Below are positions 49,087 to 59,544 of a stretch of 64,000 bases of DNA, piece by piece (within the stretch, counting starts at the first letter, position 1; every line of letters begins with the position of its first letter). The position numbers and the translations under genes are program-made. This DNA comes from Clavaria fumosa (Eukaryota > Basidiomycota > Agaricomycetes > Agaricales > Clavariaceae): assembly GCA_951802425.1 (NCBI GenBank), contig OX637804.1, positions 1,612,001 through 1,676,000 of the forward strand, given 5' to 3'. The notes beneath the pieces were generated by a model, which saw only the letters and a program-made list of their open reading frames with translations, had not been told where the DNA came from and did not search any database.

Positions 49087-49352
49087 CTTGATGAATAATG
49101 TCAGGTGCAGAGATATACCACCTCGATCAATGACAGTCATGTGGCATATTGAGTAAAGACATAGTCTAGAAGTAGTCTACTTTGGCTATGAGGACCTGGT
49201 TGGTGAGTGGGAAGTCTGATGTCTGAGCAGCAGGCAATAAGGTGGGGGGAATGGGAGCAGGAGTGTCTGTGGACAGAGTTGTTGGATTTCCTTGACCAAT
49301 ACAGGAGGTTAGTGGGAGATTGAGAGGGGGAAGAAGAAGTAGAAGAGGGAGA

Positions 49353-49383
<31 letters not shown>

Positions 49384-50159
49384 GTGGTAGAAAGAAATCA
49401 GACAGAAGGGGAAGGAAATAGTCTGTGACCAGTAAATTTTAGTTTGTAGTTATTTTTTCTTTATTTCTTGTATGTTATCATTTGATTCTGGAAATTTGAG
49501 AGTGAAATAAGTTGAAACAGTAGGCAATTTGCAGGGAAAATGGTTAAGCTTGTGCAGGGGGTGCTTGGGGTAGGTTCTATGAAAATTTCCAAGCAGATTT
49601 CCTGATGAAGGAGAAGCCAGGCTCAACACATGACTCCATTCAATTCTTCACTCCTCCACATCCTCAGATGAAGACAACTCATGACATGCAGATACCAATG
49701 GTAGCATAGTATAAGTCTGCTTCAATGTTTTCTACTAATTGCAATATGACTAAAAACATTACTGTCCTTTTCAGGAAAGCTTACATTCCAGAATGAAGGG
49801 TGGAAAGGAGTTCTGCCCCTTGTCAAGTGTGAAGCATCTGTGGTTGTGCTTATTGAATGAAAGGTAGCAGAGTAACGAGTGGTGGAACAGAATGGAACAG
49901 CAGAAGCAGAATATGGACAGGGGTCGATCTTCGATGGCAGGGACCAGTGGAATGGCAGAGTGGTCCGAAGGTTAGATTGGTGGGATGGTGTGCTTACGAT
50001 GGATTGCAGCCTGTGTCAATCGCTGAGTTTAAGGCCCATTTCCCGCTCAAGGCATGGATAAGCTCATCCATGTGGTAACACAAAGAAAGGGCACCAAGGA
50101 AACAAAGCGAGAGCTTCAAGCCGTATAATAAAGGGATTTTTTTAAATATCAATTGTAAC
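49087..50159. other. Convergent intergenic region with hexanucleotide repeat
   Basis: It lies between the 3' ends of RPN1 and the prolyl-tRNA synthetase. It contains a GGGCAT hexamer repeat at about 49356-49384 and T-rich DNA around 49,440-49,480. No gene supported. Confidence 0.55.
49356..49384. repeat. (GGGCAT)n microsatellite
   Basis: About five copies of a 6-bp unit in a 3' intergenic region. Confidence 0.85.
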
Positions 50160-52943
50160 CTAGTACGACCGCCCAAACATGGTCCAACGCTTCGCATCCG
50201 CGCCACAGGCTGGGCACTTGGTCTTGCCCGCCTCGATCGGCGCCCAACGCGACTGGTCGAATGGAATCGCGAGCGATTTGGCACCCGCGGAAGGGGCGCG
50301 CTCGTCTTGTTGTTCCGTTCTAAGGGCGGCAAGCCGAAGAATGAGGGAATGAACGTCAGCCCGGCAATGATGGCAGGTGGTACTCCCAAGAAACTCCAAA
50401 ACCAATAAAATGAGAGCGAACGACTCACGATGATCGCGCACTGCGTTCCTTGATGTCGTCTTCACACGCCTCGGCCGTGCACCACGGGATAACCGCGATG
50501 CACTTCGCGTCGAGCGTCGGCACGAAGTCCTTCCACAGCGTCATGGGCGTCAGGCGTGAGTGGTACGCCGCGCGCGCGCGCTCGAACATGTCGCCCTGGA
50601 TGGTGTCGAGCAGCCCGGGCACGCTTTGCGCGATGTCGGGGAGTGGGAGCGAGGCCTTGACGCCCGTGTCGCGTCGCACGCTGAGCGTCTGTTGCTTCGC
50701 GAGGTCCTTGGGCCCAATCTCGAGTCGGAGCGGGACGCCCTGGAATGGGTGTGTTCTCAGCATGTCGTGCAGGAGAAGAATAAAGCCGGGAAACGAAGAT
50801 TGTTCATATATAATAATAATAATAAAAAAATCAGATTCTTTTCCTCTCTCACCTTCTGCTCCCAGTCATTGAACTTGTACCCCGGAGTATACCCGTCACG
50901 CAAGTCCGCCTTAGCCCGGACGCCCGCCTTCCTCAGCGTGCGCGCAAGCGCCTCGCATGCCTCGTTGACATCGGCACGTCCCTCGTCGCTCGTCTTCGCC
51001 GTGATCCCACACGGGACAATGACGACCTGTATACTCGCCACGCGTGGGGGGAGTACGAGCCCCTGGTTGTCGCCATGGGTCATAACCGCAATGCCAATCG
51101 CGCGCGTCGACAGACCCCACGAGTTCTGCCACACGTAGATCTTCGCCTTGCTCCCCGGCGTCGTATCATTCGGGTCCTCCACGAACACGTTGAACATCTC
51201 CGGCCGCGAGAAGTTCTGCCCGAGACAGTGCGATGTCGCCGCCTGGATCCCGCGTCCCGTCGTCGGGATGAACCCCTCGATTGTTGTCGTGTACAACCCG
51301 CCCGCGAACTTTTCCTTCTCGGACTTGATCCCCTCGATCACAGGCACTGCGAGGAGCTCCTCGTACACACGCCGGTAGAGGTGGAGAATCGTGAGGACCT
51401 CCTCATCTGCTTCCTTCTTGGTCAGATGCGCAGTGTGGCCTTCCTGCCAGAGGAACTCGCGTGTGCGAATGAACGGCTCTGAAAAAAAAAAAAAAAAAAA
51501 ACAGTCAGGGTATCTAGATGGCATGCGCTACAGCAAATTGCCCTACGTGGATGCTTAAATTCCCAGCGAACAACGCTGTTCCACTGATTGAGCTTCAATG
51601 GCAGATCGCGATGGCTCTTGATCCACTTTGCGTAGTCTAAAACATAAAATAGAAAAAGGTCCATGAGAACGGTTAAAAAAATCGCGCAGCCTCTTACATG
51701 GATACATGGCTGTCTCTGAAGTCGGACGGATCGCGATCGGCTCTTCTAGGTCAGAGTTACCGCTGCATAAGCGGTGTTAGAGGTGTGAATTTTCACGGGC
51801 AAAGACGATGCGCACGCTCTTGTAACCCATGCTACTTCAGGCGAAAACCCTTCTATATGGTCTTTCTCGCGCTCGAGCACCTTCTGCGAGACGAACATGG
51901 GAAAATAGCAGTTCTGTACATCCAACTCCTTGATTTTGGCATCGAACCAGGCTAGATGAGGAGAGCGGTGAAAGGTTATAAGGAGATGGGATGCTCTGGG
52001 GCTGATTACCTTGAATGGCCTCCCATATGTTGAACGCCCAAGGCCTCAGGATGTAGCAGCCGCTGACGCTATAGTAATCTAACATGTCGGATTTGAGGAG
52101 CACCTATAACCCGAGAGCTCGTCAGGAGCACACATCGAACAAGTGGAGAAACTAAGAGACAGACGTTGGTGTACCATGCCGCAAAGTCGACTTCTTTCTT
52201 AACGCCGATGGCGATCTGGATAGCACCATCGATCTTGGCATCTTCCTTCTCCTTCACCGTACCCGTCTTTGGGCGGACGGCAACGGGATCAGCGGCTGTG
52301 TCCGCTGCCAAAGTGTTGAAATCGATCTGCTGTACTTTGACGTCGGCCGTTTCTAGGCTCTGGAGGTACGTGGCGATATCCCGGCCGGAGAGGATGACTG
52401 TGGCACTCGCGGACGACGCATGGAACGCAAAGAGGGAAGACGACTCGGCGATGGAAGCGTCGAGGACGGTGACGACCTTGGGGAACGTCGACTCGTTCAG
52501 CGCAAGCGGAGAGACTGGCCCAGCGGGGGGTTGAGAGGTTTGATTTTTTGCAGACGAGGAAAGTGAGCGATCGGGATGGGACGATCGACGAACAGCAGGG
52601 AAAACGACCTACGCGCGTTCTTATCTAGAGCAAAGAAGTCCGCGAGGAGATCGTCCGGGGCGAGACGCATCTCCTTGAGGCCGAGCTTCTTGGCGAGGGC
52701 GCCGGCGTTCGTGGGGGTGTCTTCGTGCACGACGACGACGACAGGGAGGGGCGTCGCGGTCTTTGCGGTCTTGGGCTTGTACACGACCGTCTTGACCAGC
52801 GCGAAGGCGCCCGGGGCGGCTGGCGAGGAATGGAGGGCGTCGCGCCAGCTCTGGGGAGAGTTGGCGGCGGCGTGCGTCACGGCTGCGGCGGGCGTGATGT
52901 TGAGCGCGGCGAGCGCGCGGGTGAGGGCATCGAGAGACGACAT
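50160..52943 (-). CDS. Prolyl-tRNA synthetase, eukaryotic cytosolic type with YbaK-like N-terminal domain
   Basis: Class II synthetase charging tRNA-Pro. Exons 52943-52613, 52514-52165, 52103-52010, 51951-51816, 51762-51698, 51636-51547, 51478-50853, 50739-50429 and 50319-50160 give 720 aa. Residues 1 to about 200 form a domain resembling the YbaK/INS editing fold ([23 protein letters not shown]). The core has [38 protein letters not shown] and the motif-2 loop [15 protein letters not shown]. The anticodon domain contains [13 protein letters not shown], and the C-terminus has the zinc-type [19 protein letters not shown] ending in Tyr. An in-frame ATG at 53108 would add 55 arginine/serine-rich residues. 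Intron 6 has an uninterrupted run of about 20 T before its CAG acceptor. Confidence 0.93.
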
Positions 52944-53277
52944 GGGTGCGCGAGAGGAGGGTGTACGGGGGTGAATGCGGCTGATGAGACGGGTGGTGGT
53001 GCGCGAGGAGAGCGATAGGAGCGAAGATGACTCGAAGCGTTTCAGGAGGATCGCTGGTTTTGGCAGAGTCACGGCTGGTCTGCAAGATCTCAAAGCGAGC
53101 AGACGCATACACTTGGCGAGGACAAGGGCAACGACGACGGCGAGCACCGCGTGCTCGCAATAGCTGGTCAACGTCGAGCGCGATGAGCAGCGACGAAATT
53201 GAAAATACAGTAAAATAAAATAAAATCTTCAATTCCATAAAAACAGACGCAAACGAAACGGTTTACGCGCTCTGCTC
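52944..53277. promoter_or_regulatory. Divergent region, ProRS / dual-specificity phosphatase
   Basis: 334 bp separate the two starts. The ProRS frame stays open upstream to at least 53171, with ATGs at 53108 and 53171. Confidence 0.55.
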
Positions 53278-53922
53278 ATGGCCAAGACGAGGAAGAGGAA
53301 ACCACCGTCGTCGACGACAAAGACGACAACGACAAAGACGACGACGACCCCAGCTTTAACAGTGGCGTCGCTTGTCCTTCCTGCGCTCTACCTTGGGCCC
53401 TGCTCCGCTGCGTCCTCTCGGGCCTTCCTCGCCTCCGCACACATCACCCATGTGCTCAGCATCGGCGCGACGCCCTCACGCCGAGTCGCAGGCGTGTCCT
53501 ACCACCGTCTCTCCCTCGCCGACTCCCCATCGTCGTCCCTCTCCGGAGTGGCAGACGCCGCGAGCGCCATCATCGATGCCGTGCTTGCCTCCAACACCAC
53601 GTCGACTAACCTGCCGAACGGCCAACGCAGCATCATCCTCGTACACTGCATGGCAGGCATCTCCCGCTCCCCCAGTATCATCCTCGCCTACTTGATGCAG
53701 CGACACCGCCTCCCCCTCCTTACGGCCCTCCAACAAGTCGCGCGCGCGCGTCCGCAGGTGCTCCCCAACCCCGGGTTCCTGCGCCAGCTCAAAGTGATGG
53801 AGGTGGCCCTGTTCGGGGCCACCTCCGTGGACGTCGATGATCTCCCGCGATGCGAGAAGGACCGTCTTGCATTGTTGTTTAAGGACAAGGAGTTGGCTGC
53901 TGCATGTCCGCCTTCGCCTTGA
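53278..53922 (+). CDS. Dual-specificity protein phosphatase
   Basis: Intronless 214-aa enzyme. The signature VHCMAGISRSPSI places catalytic C124 and R130 of the HCxxGxxR loop; LADSPS supplies the likely general acid D82. Upstream blocks LYLGPCSAASS and ITHVLSIGA are typical of small DUSPs that dephosphorylate Ser/Thr and Tyr residues of MAP kinases or other substrates. The N-terminus is a Lys/Thr repeat (KTTTTKTTTT), possibly disordered or nuclear-targeting. Strong GC bias at third positions, like the neighbouring ProRS. Divergent from ProRS. Confidence 0.92.
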   Translation: MAKTRKRKPPSSTTKTTTTKTTTTPALTVASLVLPALYLGPCSAASSRAFLASAHITHVLSIGATPSRRVAGVSYHRLSLADSPSSSLSGVADAASAIIDAVLASNTTSTNLPNGQRSIILVHCMAGISRSPSIILAYLMQRHRLPLLTALQQVARARPQVLPNPGFLRQLKVMEVALFGATSVDVDDLPRCEKDRLALLFKDKELAAACPPSP

Positions 53923-55394
53923 ACCACCGAAGGCACATGAGAGGATTTTCGCAAGCAGGGGACAGTTATCCGTGTCAGTTCCATATGTATGATTCTGCCT
54001 TCCGTCCCATTTCCTAAATGCGCCGCTGACGCACTCTCCCGTCATCATCAGCCTGTGGCATGGCGTCTCTGATTTCGTTTCACACTTGGATCGTTGTTCT
54101 TCGCAAGATTCTCTCCACGGCAAGGCGGCGTGGGTTGTGTTCTATACGGCTGTTCATACATCTTCAAAGTCTCTGCTATGGCGTGTGACCGCAGTGTTGA
54201 CTCAGTTGAGTGATCGACACCCACCATTGTACCCGGCAGCACAGGTTTGCCAATGCAATTCGGTTCCACATCTGTATGCGATTTCCGTTCGGTTGTGCTA
54301 GTTGCTGATTGACTGCAGCAAGGCGACACCATCGTGTTCGGGCACTCGCCAGCCAGAGGTCCTCCACGAGACAGACAGTTATGTGTGGTATTTGGAGGGC
54401 CTAGGCCGTCATCCAGCTACACCTCAGGCCTTGTCGGATGAGAATGAAGAAACAATTGATCAGGGTGACAGTGAGGGAGAAACAGATGTTCCCGTGGTGC
54501 AGGATGCCGTATAAACCCCCAGCTCTCACATACCGTAATGTCTCCTTACCTTACATCCAATCCAATACGTCAGATCGTGTCAGAGGGCCAGAGTGTACAG
54601 GTAGATTGAGGAGTACGTGATCCAAATCCCAGTTTCTACATCTATCCATCCTCCATCTTATCTTTCACCGACAATCGGGTATGCACCGCCACTCTGGGTG
54701 TCCGTGGTGTCCGTCACGGTCCTAGGGTTACCGTCAGGATCTAAGTTCTCTAAGTTCTCGTAGCTGTCATGCTGGTCATTCTCGTAGCTGTCATGCTGGT
54801 CACTCTGAGTGTGGCCACTCTGAGCCTGAGTGTCACCCGGTGGTGGGTCAAGTTGCTGGGCTGAGGACCGAGGTGTCGGTGGCATCAACCAGAAGTCAAC
54901 GTCACATTCATCAGGATGGTGGCGACCGGGCATTGGATGAGCTGTTTATGATCTTTTGAGACCACCGACTAGTATCTCCTGCCAGTTTCACAGGTGAGTG
55001 CTTGTAGAAAGCCGCATTAAAAGGAAGGAGTCACCTTGGGAGCTACAGTGAGCTGCGCTCTTAGGTTTTACGATTTATGGTATTTCTGCTGATGGGCCCC
55101 ACTGGCCATTTTATACCTGTCCAGTTGCCGAGTCATCTCCACAGTTTCACCGCAAGTGCGGTGCAGAACTGACACGCCAACGCAATACTTATACAAGTTG
55201 CTGCTCAGGAACACCAGATCACGACGTCACAATGCCACACTGCGAACCGCCACTTGAGACTGGAAATGGGACGGGAGGTCTAAAGGCTCCTGAGGCAGAA
55301 AATCGTGCTTATGGAACTGACACGCATGGCCGTCCTACTGCTGCGGACAACCTCCCGGTTCAAACGTTCAGGGCGAAGGGAAAAATACGCACCG
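53923..55394. other. Intergenic region
   Basis: About 1.5 kb. A 91-codon minus-strand open frame (54658-54933) has an internal repeat (DQHDSYEN twice) but no recognisable family; it may be a small orphan gene or chance. Other short frames have no support. Confidence 0.45.
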
Positions 55395-55645
55395 GCAGCC
55401 AATTAAACAACATTACCACTCGCATCGCGGGAGGGTGTCGGTTTCCACGGAGGTGGTCCCAAACACATTGAGTTGGCGCAGGAACCCCCTGTGGACGCAC
55501 GTGCGACTCGGGGCCGTGAAGGCAAGGAGGGAAGCAGAAGATGATGTTGCGTGCAGTTCTGTTGGTGCAGGCGTTTCGATGTGGTGTTGGGGGCGAGGAC
55601 GGCGTCGACGATAGCGCCCGCGGCGTCATCGCAATCACAAAATAC
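55395..55645 (-). pseudogene. Dual-specificity phosphatase pseudogene lacking the catalytic loop
   Basis: The minus strand matches the DUSP gene at 53.3-53.9 kb in three blocks: GACGCCGCG...CCAACACCAC (DAAGAIVDAVLAPNTTS), GGGTTCCTGCGCCAACTCAA, and CTCCCGCGATGCGAG followed by ATGTTGTTTAA. The segment that would carry HCxxGxxR is deleted and the frame is broken between blocks. It is a dead, rearranged duplicate in inverted orientation 1.5-2 kb from the intact gene. Confidence 0.7.
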
Positions 55646-56132
55646 TGCTGGCAAAACTACATGGAACGTGCTGCCGCATAGCGGGCAGGCCCGGCGATGG
55701 TGTGCAGCCTGAGGTTGGTGAGCAACTTGCAGCATGCGACCCGCTGGCAAACCTATTCTGCCCTGGGCCCGCAGGCATGCTCATGTACTTGGGGCCTGCA
55801 GCCATCCCAGAGCTTCCTGACGGGGACAAGTGAGGCGGGCGACTCATTCTTGGTAGCGGCAGCAGGCCATTGTGCGCCTCCTCCTTTGCTGCTTTCGCAT
55901 TGTACCCACGCTCTCGCCACTCTGAGCAAGTTTTCACCGTGCCGTAGGCGATGAGTGGGTCCAAACGGACTGCCGCCCTCGGACACTCATCAAGCAGCTA
56001 CAATGCACCATAAATAGAGCGTTTCAAATGAAGAACTGCGTTCTAAGTTGGACGAAGCAAGCAAGATAACCCCAACCCCCAAGCCACCAACCTCACCACG
56101 TCCCGCACAAGTCCAAGCGAGGCGTACATGTG
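55646..56132. other. Intergenic region, no gene seen
   Basis: This is the sequence between the DUSP relic and the 3' end of the MpaB-like gene; nothing recognised. Confidence 0.45.
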
Positions 56133-58138
56133 CTACTGCTTCTGGGTGCCCTTCTTGAGCGCGAACGGGCCGCCGAAGGGACAGCCGTGGATCTGCTCCG
56201 CCATCTTCATCACCGCGTCGTGGCCGCCTGTACGAAAGAGAGAGACAGACCCCAGCGTCAGTGACGGCGGACCACGCGCCAAAGCGACGGAAGGGACGAA
56301 AAACGAACTTTTCTCCCAGTGCAGCGGCCCCTAACGGCCCCCAAAAGGAAAGAGGGAAAAAAAAAAAAGAACCCCATGAGCACCGCGTTGGTCTGCTGCA
56401 CACGGGAAGCGCGAGACGTACCAGCTCCTCGAGCCGGTATCCCTCGCTGCGGTACTTGGGCCCAGGGACGTCGTCGTACAGGCCAAGCCACGCCGCGAGC
56501 CGGTCCAGCATGGCGCCGAGGCGCGTCGTCGCATGCGCCTTGTACCACGGCTTGGCCTGCCAGCTAGCACCCCCATCAGTCTCGCGTCGCCCAACCCAAA
56601 CGGGACGGGCGCCCTTTGGGAAGGGGGAGAGGGAAGGAGGGGACGCACCGAGTAGGGGACATGCGCAGGGGGGCTTCCTCCGGTGTCCCCGCCGCTGCCG
56701 TCGCTGCCGGTGTGGACGAGGAGGCCGCCTTGGGCATCGCCCGCACGATGACGGAGCACTCTTTCGAGGCTGGGAGGGACGCGTGCGCGTGCCAGAAGGC
56801 GGTCGCACGGAAGAGACCGTGCACGAATGCGCGCAGCGCGCGGGGCTGCGCCGGTTGCCTTCGGGGTCCAGCCACCTCCGTCAGCCATGTTGTCTATGAA
56901 AGAAAAAAAAAAGAAGGGAAAAAAGAAAAACACGCACATCATCGCGACGCGCACTCTCTCCTCGAGCAGACACAGGGCCAGCCGGCGGAAGGCGTCCTTG
57001 AGCCCGAACGCCTCGGGGACGGCGTGCAGGAGCTCGCCCATCGTGAAGGACGAGACGTCGCGGTTGACGGGCGCGGGGAGCATGTGCGCGCGCTCGTACG
57101 CGGCGCTCCAGGCGCGCATGGTGGGCAGGTCGGGCGGGATGTCGGTGATCCCCATGTGGGTGCCGATGTAGTGCCAGAAGACGTAGTGTGCCTGGAGTTT
57201 GGAAACAAGAGAGGGATAAAGGGTTAAGGGTTTGGGTGCCTCGGGAGGCAGATTACTACGTGCCTGGCACTCAAGAGGGGAGAGGATGCGCCAGCCGAAG
57301 CGCTCGCACCAGGACTAGTGGGAACGTCAGACCCGTCGGGAAGTCAAACCCGCTGCCATTCGACTCACGATGGGCTCGAGGACAAAGAGCGATAGCGTGT
57401 ACAGATACGCGTCGTTGGACTGTTTTTGCCATAGTTACCGGTCAGCATGTCACGGGCTGAGGGAGAGAGGTTACAATATTGAAGTGCGAGTGTAGCCAAT
57501 TGACGCGCGCGAGGGCGATCGCGGCGCGGGCGTCGTCTGTCTGCGATTCGGTGCTGGCGGGGGAGGCACCGTCGGGGGACGCGCCGTCTGGCTGGAGGAG
57601 CCCCGATATGGGACATATCATGAAGGTCGCTGGCGGATAGTGTCATCGGCATTGTCTCATACTATAAACGTGGACTTGTGCTGACTGATGAGTATTTCTG
57701 TCTGCACGGCAATCAGCAAGGCCGGTGCCGGAAGATATGAGTCTGACGTACATCTGCGTAGCGCTTGGAAATATGCTCCTTCGACGTGAGCTGTCTCGTC
57801 TTGATGAGGAGCTCCGACACAGAGGGCTAAAGGTGGGCGACGTCGCTGGTTGGGTTGTCAGTCACGGTACGGACGGCACGGCCACGCACGATAGCATAGG
57901 TCTTGAAGAGGGCAAAGGAGAGGGCGTAGTTGAGCAGGCCGGGCAGGTCGTAGAGGTACGACACGAGGAGGATGTCCTGCGCCTCTGCGGGGGTCATCGT
58001 ATGCATCTTGCTTGCGTACTTCCTGTGCAGGGCGTCGAAGCGGCGCCAGCGCATGAAGCGCACGAGGGCGAGGTAGCCCAGACAAACGGTGACGGACGGG
58101 ACTACCCAGTTGTGCGGGAGAAGGTCGAGGAAAGCCAT
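56133..58138 (-). CDS. ER-bound oxygenase, MpaB/DUF2236 family
   Basis: Member of the MpaB/MpaB'/rubber-oxygenase family, heme-type ER enzymes that cleave isoprenoid-like double bonds. Exons 58138-57890, 57826-57752, 57701-57686 (16 nt), 57629-57475, 57419-57369, 57314-57264, 57191-56938, 56858-56649, 56563-56418 and 56227-56133 give 433 aa. The N-terminal hydrophobic segment VVPSVTVCLGYLALVRF is a likely ER anchor. Family blocks: LNYALSFALFKTYAIPS, SKRYADTEIL, ARVNWLHSHFNI, FVLEPISWCERFGWRILSPLE, HYVFWHYIGTHMGI, AELL-like MGELLHAVPEAFGL, and CPFGGPFALKKG near the end. Intron 6 appears to have a GC donor (CAG|GCACGT). The donor at 56418 is weak. Substrate unknown; the start at 58198 is possible but less likely. 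Confidence 0.82.
57192..57263 (-). other. GC-AG intron, MpaB-like gene intron 6
   Basis: The donor is GCACGT after TGCCAG and the acceptor CAG before GCACACTACG. It joins LSPLECQ to AHYVFWHYIG in frame; the GTAGTA four bases on would shift the frame. Confidence 0.6.
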
Positions 58139-58267
58139 GAAACGACGACGACGCAAGCCTGTGCTAGTTTTATATTGGGGCGGCAATCCAATATCCAATT
58201 ACAGTTTAGCATTACTAAAGTGCAGTGCTATAAGACTATAGTTAGTTCATTACTACAGCGCTATAGT

Positions 58268-58316
58268 GCTACATGGCTACATGGCTACATGGCTACAGGG
58301 CTACATGGCTACAGTA
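58268..58316. repeat. 9-bp minisatellite (GCTACATGG)n
   Basis: About five imperfect copies of GCTACATGG between the BTB gene's 3' end and the MpaB-like gene's start. This places it in the putative promoter of the latter. Confidence 0.85.
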
Positions 58317-58348
58317 CTTGCAGTACAACAATATTATTGCACTGACCG

Positions 58349-59490
58349 CTACGCCAGCCATTCGTCTAATCGCACCCAAATCTCTTCCTGCTCTCCTTTC
58401 CATTCCGCGCGCTTCAGTCGGACACATTCTGCACACACCCCATGTGTACCCCAGTCCAGGTCCATCAGATACTCCAGGTATTCCAGCGGCTCATACAACC
58501 CCAGTCCTTGCCCTGGTTTGTATCCTAGCACGGGCGTGATCACAAGCGGCATCCACGCGTCTGCGAACGCATCCGTGCATTCCATGTGTACCCCGACGCT
58601 TGGCGTGAACAACACGCCTGCGGCGTGCGCCACGAGGCGTGTCATGAGTCTCTGGCAGCGGCGCACGGTCGTCTCGGGCAAGACGGGCTCTCGGCGGTCA
58701 TGATCGCGCGCCGGGGGACTCGGAGACGGCGTGTCGCTGCTAACGTTGCTGCTGCCAGATGACATCAATGGCAAAGACCCATCTTGCGTCTCTTCTTCTT
58801 CCACGTCAAAGTCGGCGATTTTGAGCAGGGAGTAATACAGCCCTTTCTCGATCTGACAAGACCAGCTCCTAAGTATGTACACGGAAAACGGATGGAGAGA
58901 ACGACAGATCACGAGAGCCCCACGCACGGAATGGATGCCGTACTCGTGCGCGAGCGTCAGCGCGGTCACGACGTGTGGCAGGGGATGCGCAAACGGCCGC
59001 GGCCCGCTGGGGAACATGCGCACCAGCCCCGCCCGCGCGGCCGTGTGTAGTGCAGGCGCGTCGAGCTGCGTTGCGGACGAGACGCGCAACAGCGCGGCAA
59101 GCGTCGGGAATGCCGTGTGTGTATCGAGTGGGCTGGAGGGGGAGGGGGAGGGTGAGGTGGGTCTTATGCTTTGTAAGGGAACACGAGCGCGAGTGTGTGG
59201 GGAGGGTGGTCATGTTGGAGGGAGACGTACGTCAACTCGGAGCCAGGGTGGTACAGGTGCTCGAGCAAAACGACGAGATCCGCCTCTGCGATGGACGTAC
59301 CGAGGGGGATCTGGACCACCTCGGGGCAATCGTCGGCGGGGTTAGCGGACCAAAGTCGTAAGGCACGCGAGTGCCCGTATAACAAAACCCCGTGGACCTT
59401 AAACGAGTGGTGCTGCAGCTGCAGCTCAAGTGAGCCGTCGTCGAACCAGAATTTTGGGTGGCGAGGTGGAGGAGGACTCGTCGTGGTCAT
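58349..59490 (-). CDS. BTB/POZ-domain protein
   Basis: Exons 59490-59231, 59132-58913 and 58852-58349 give 327 aa (332 if the start at 59505 is used). The N-terminal domain reads HPKFWFDDGSLELQLQHHSFKVHG, then LLYGHSRALRLW and ADLVVLLEHLYHP, which is the usual BTB pattern (strand-helix with F-x-V-H and a C-terminal LEHLYH helix). The second half is the helical extension seen in basidiomycete BTB families (PHVVTALTLAHEYGI, KGLYYSLLKIADFD), followed by an acidic/serine stretch and a conserved C-terminal part with two Cys (CAECVRLKRAEW). Likely a protein-protein adaptor, possibly for cullin-3 ligases; many paralogues exist in mushrooms. Confidence 0.82.
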
Positions 59491-59544
59491 GAGCACTGAA
59501 TGCATAGCTGCTACTTTGTAAACAAATGTCAACATCCGACTGTA

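Noticed and set aside
49356..49384. CRISPR or telomere-like repeat
   Set aside because: Six-base perfect units without spacers in the middle of a fungal contig; a simple microsatellite.
54658..54933. 91-codon minus-strand frame with repeated DQHDSYEN
   Set aside because: The repeat comes from a short DNA duplication and no family is recognised; too weak to call a gene.
56261..57227. Plus-strand frames of 200 codons opposite the MpaB-like gene
   Set aside because: Antisense shadows in GC-rich coding DNA; the minus strand carries the conserved family blocks.
1630..58138. Secondary-metabolite cluster (P450, ABC transporter, MpaB-like oxygenase)
   Set aside because: The P450 is broken, the transporter is of the peroxisomal acyl-CoA type, and the oxygenase is over 50 kb away among housekeeping genes.
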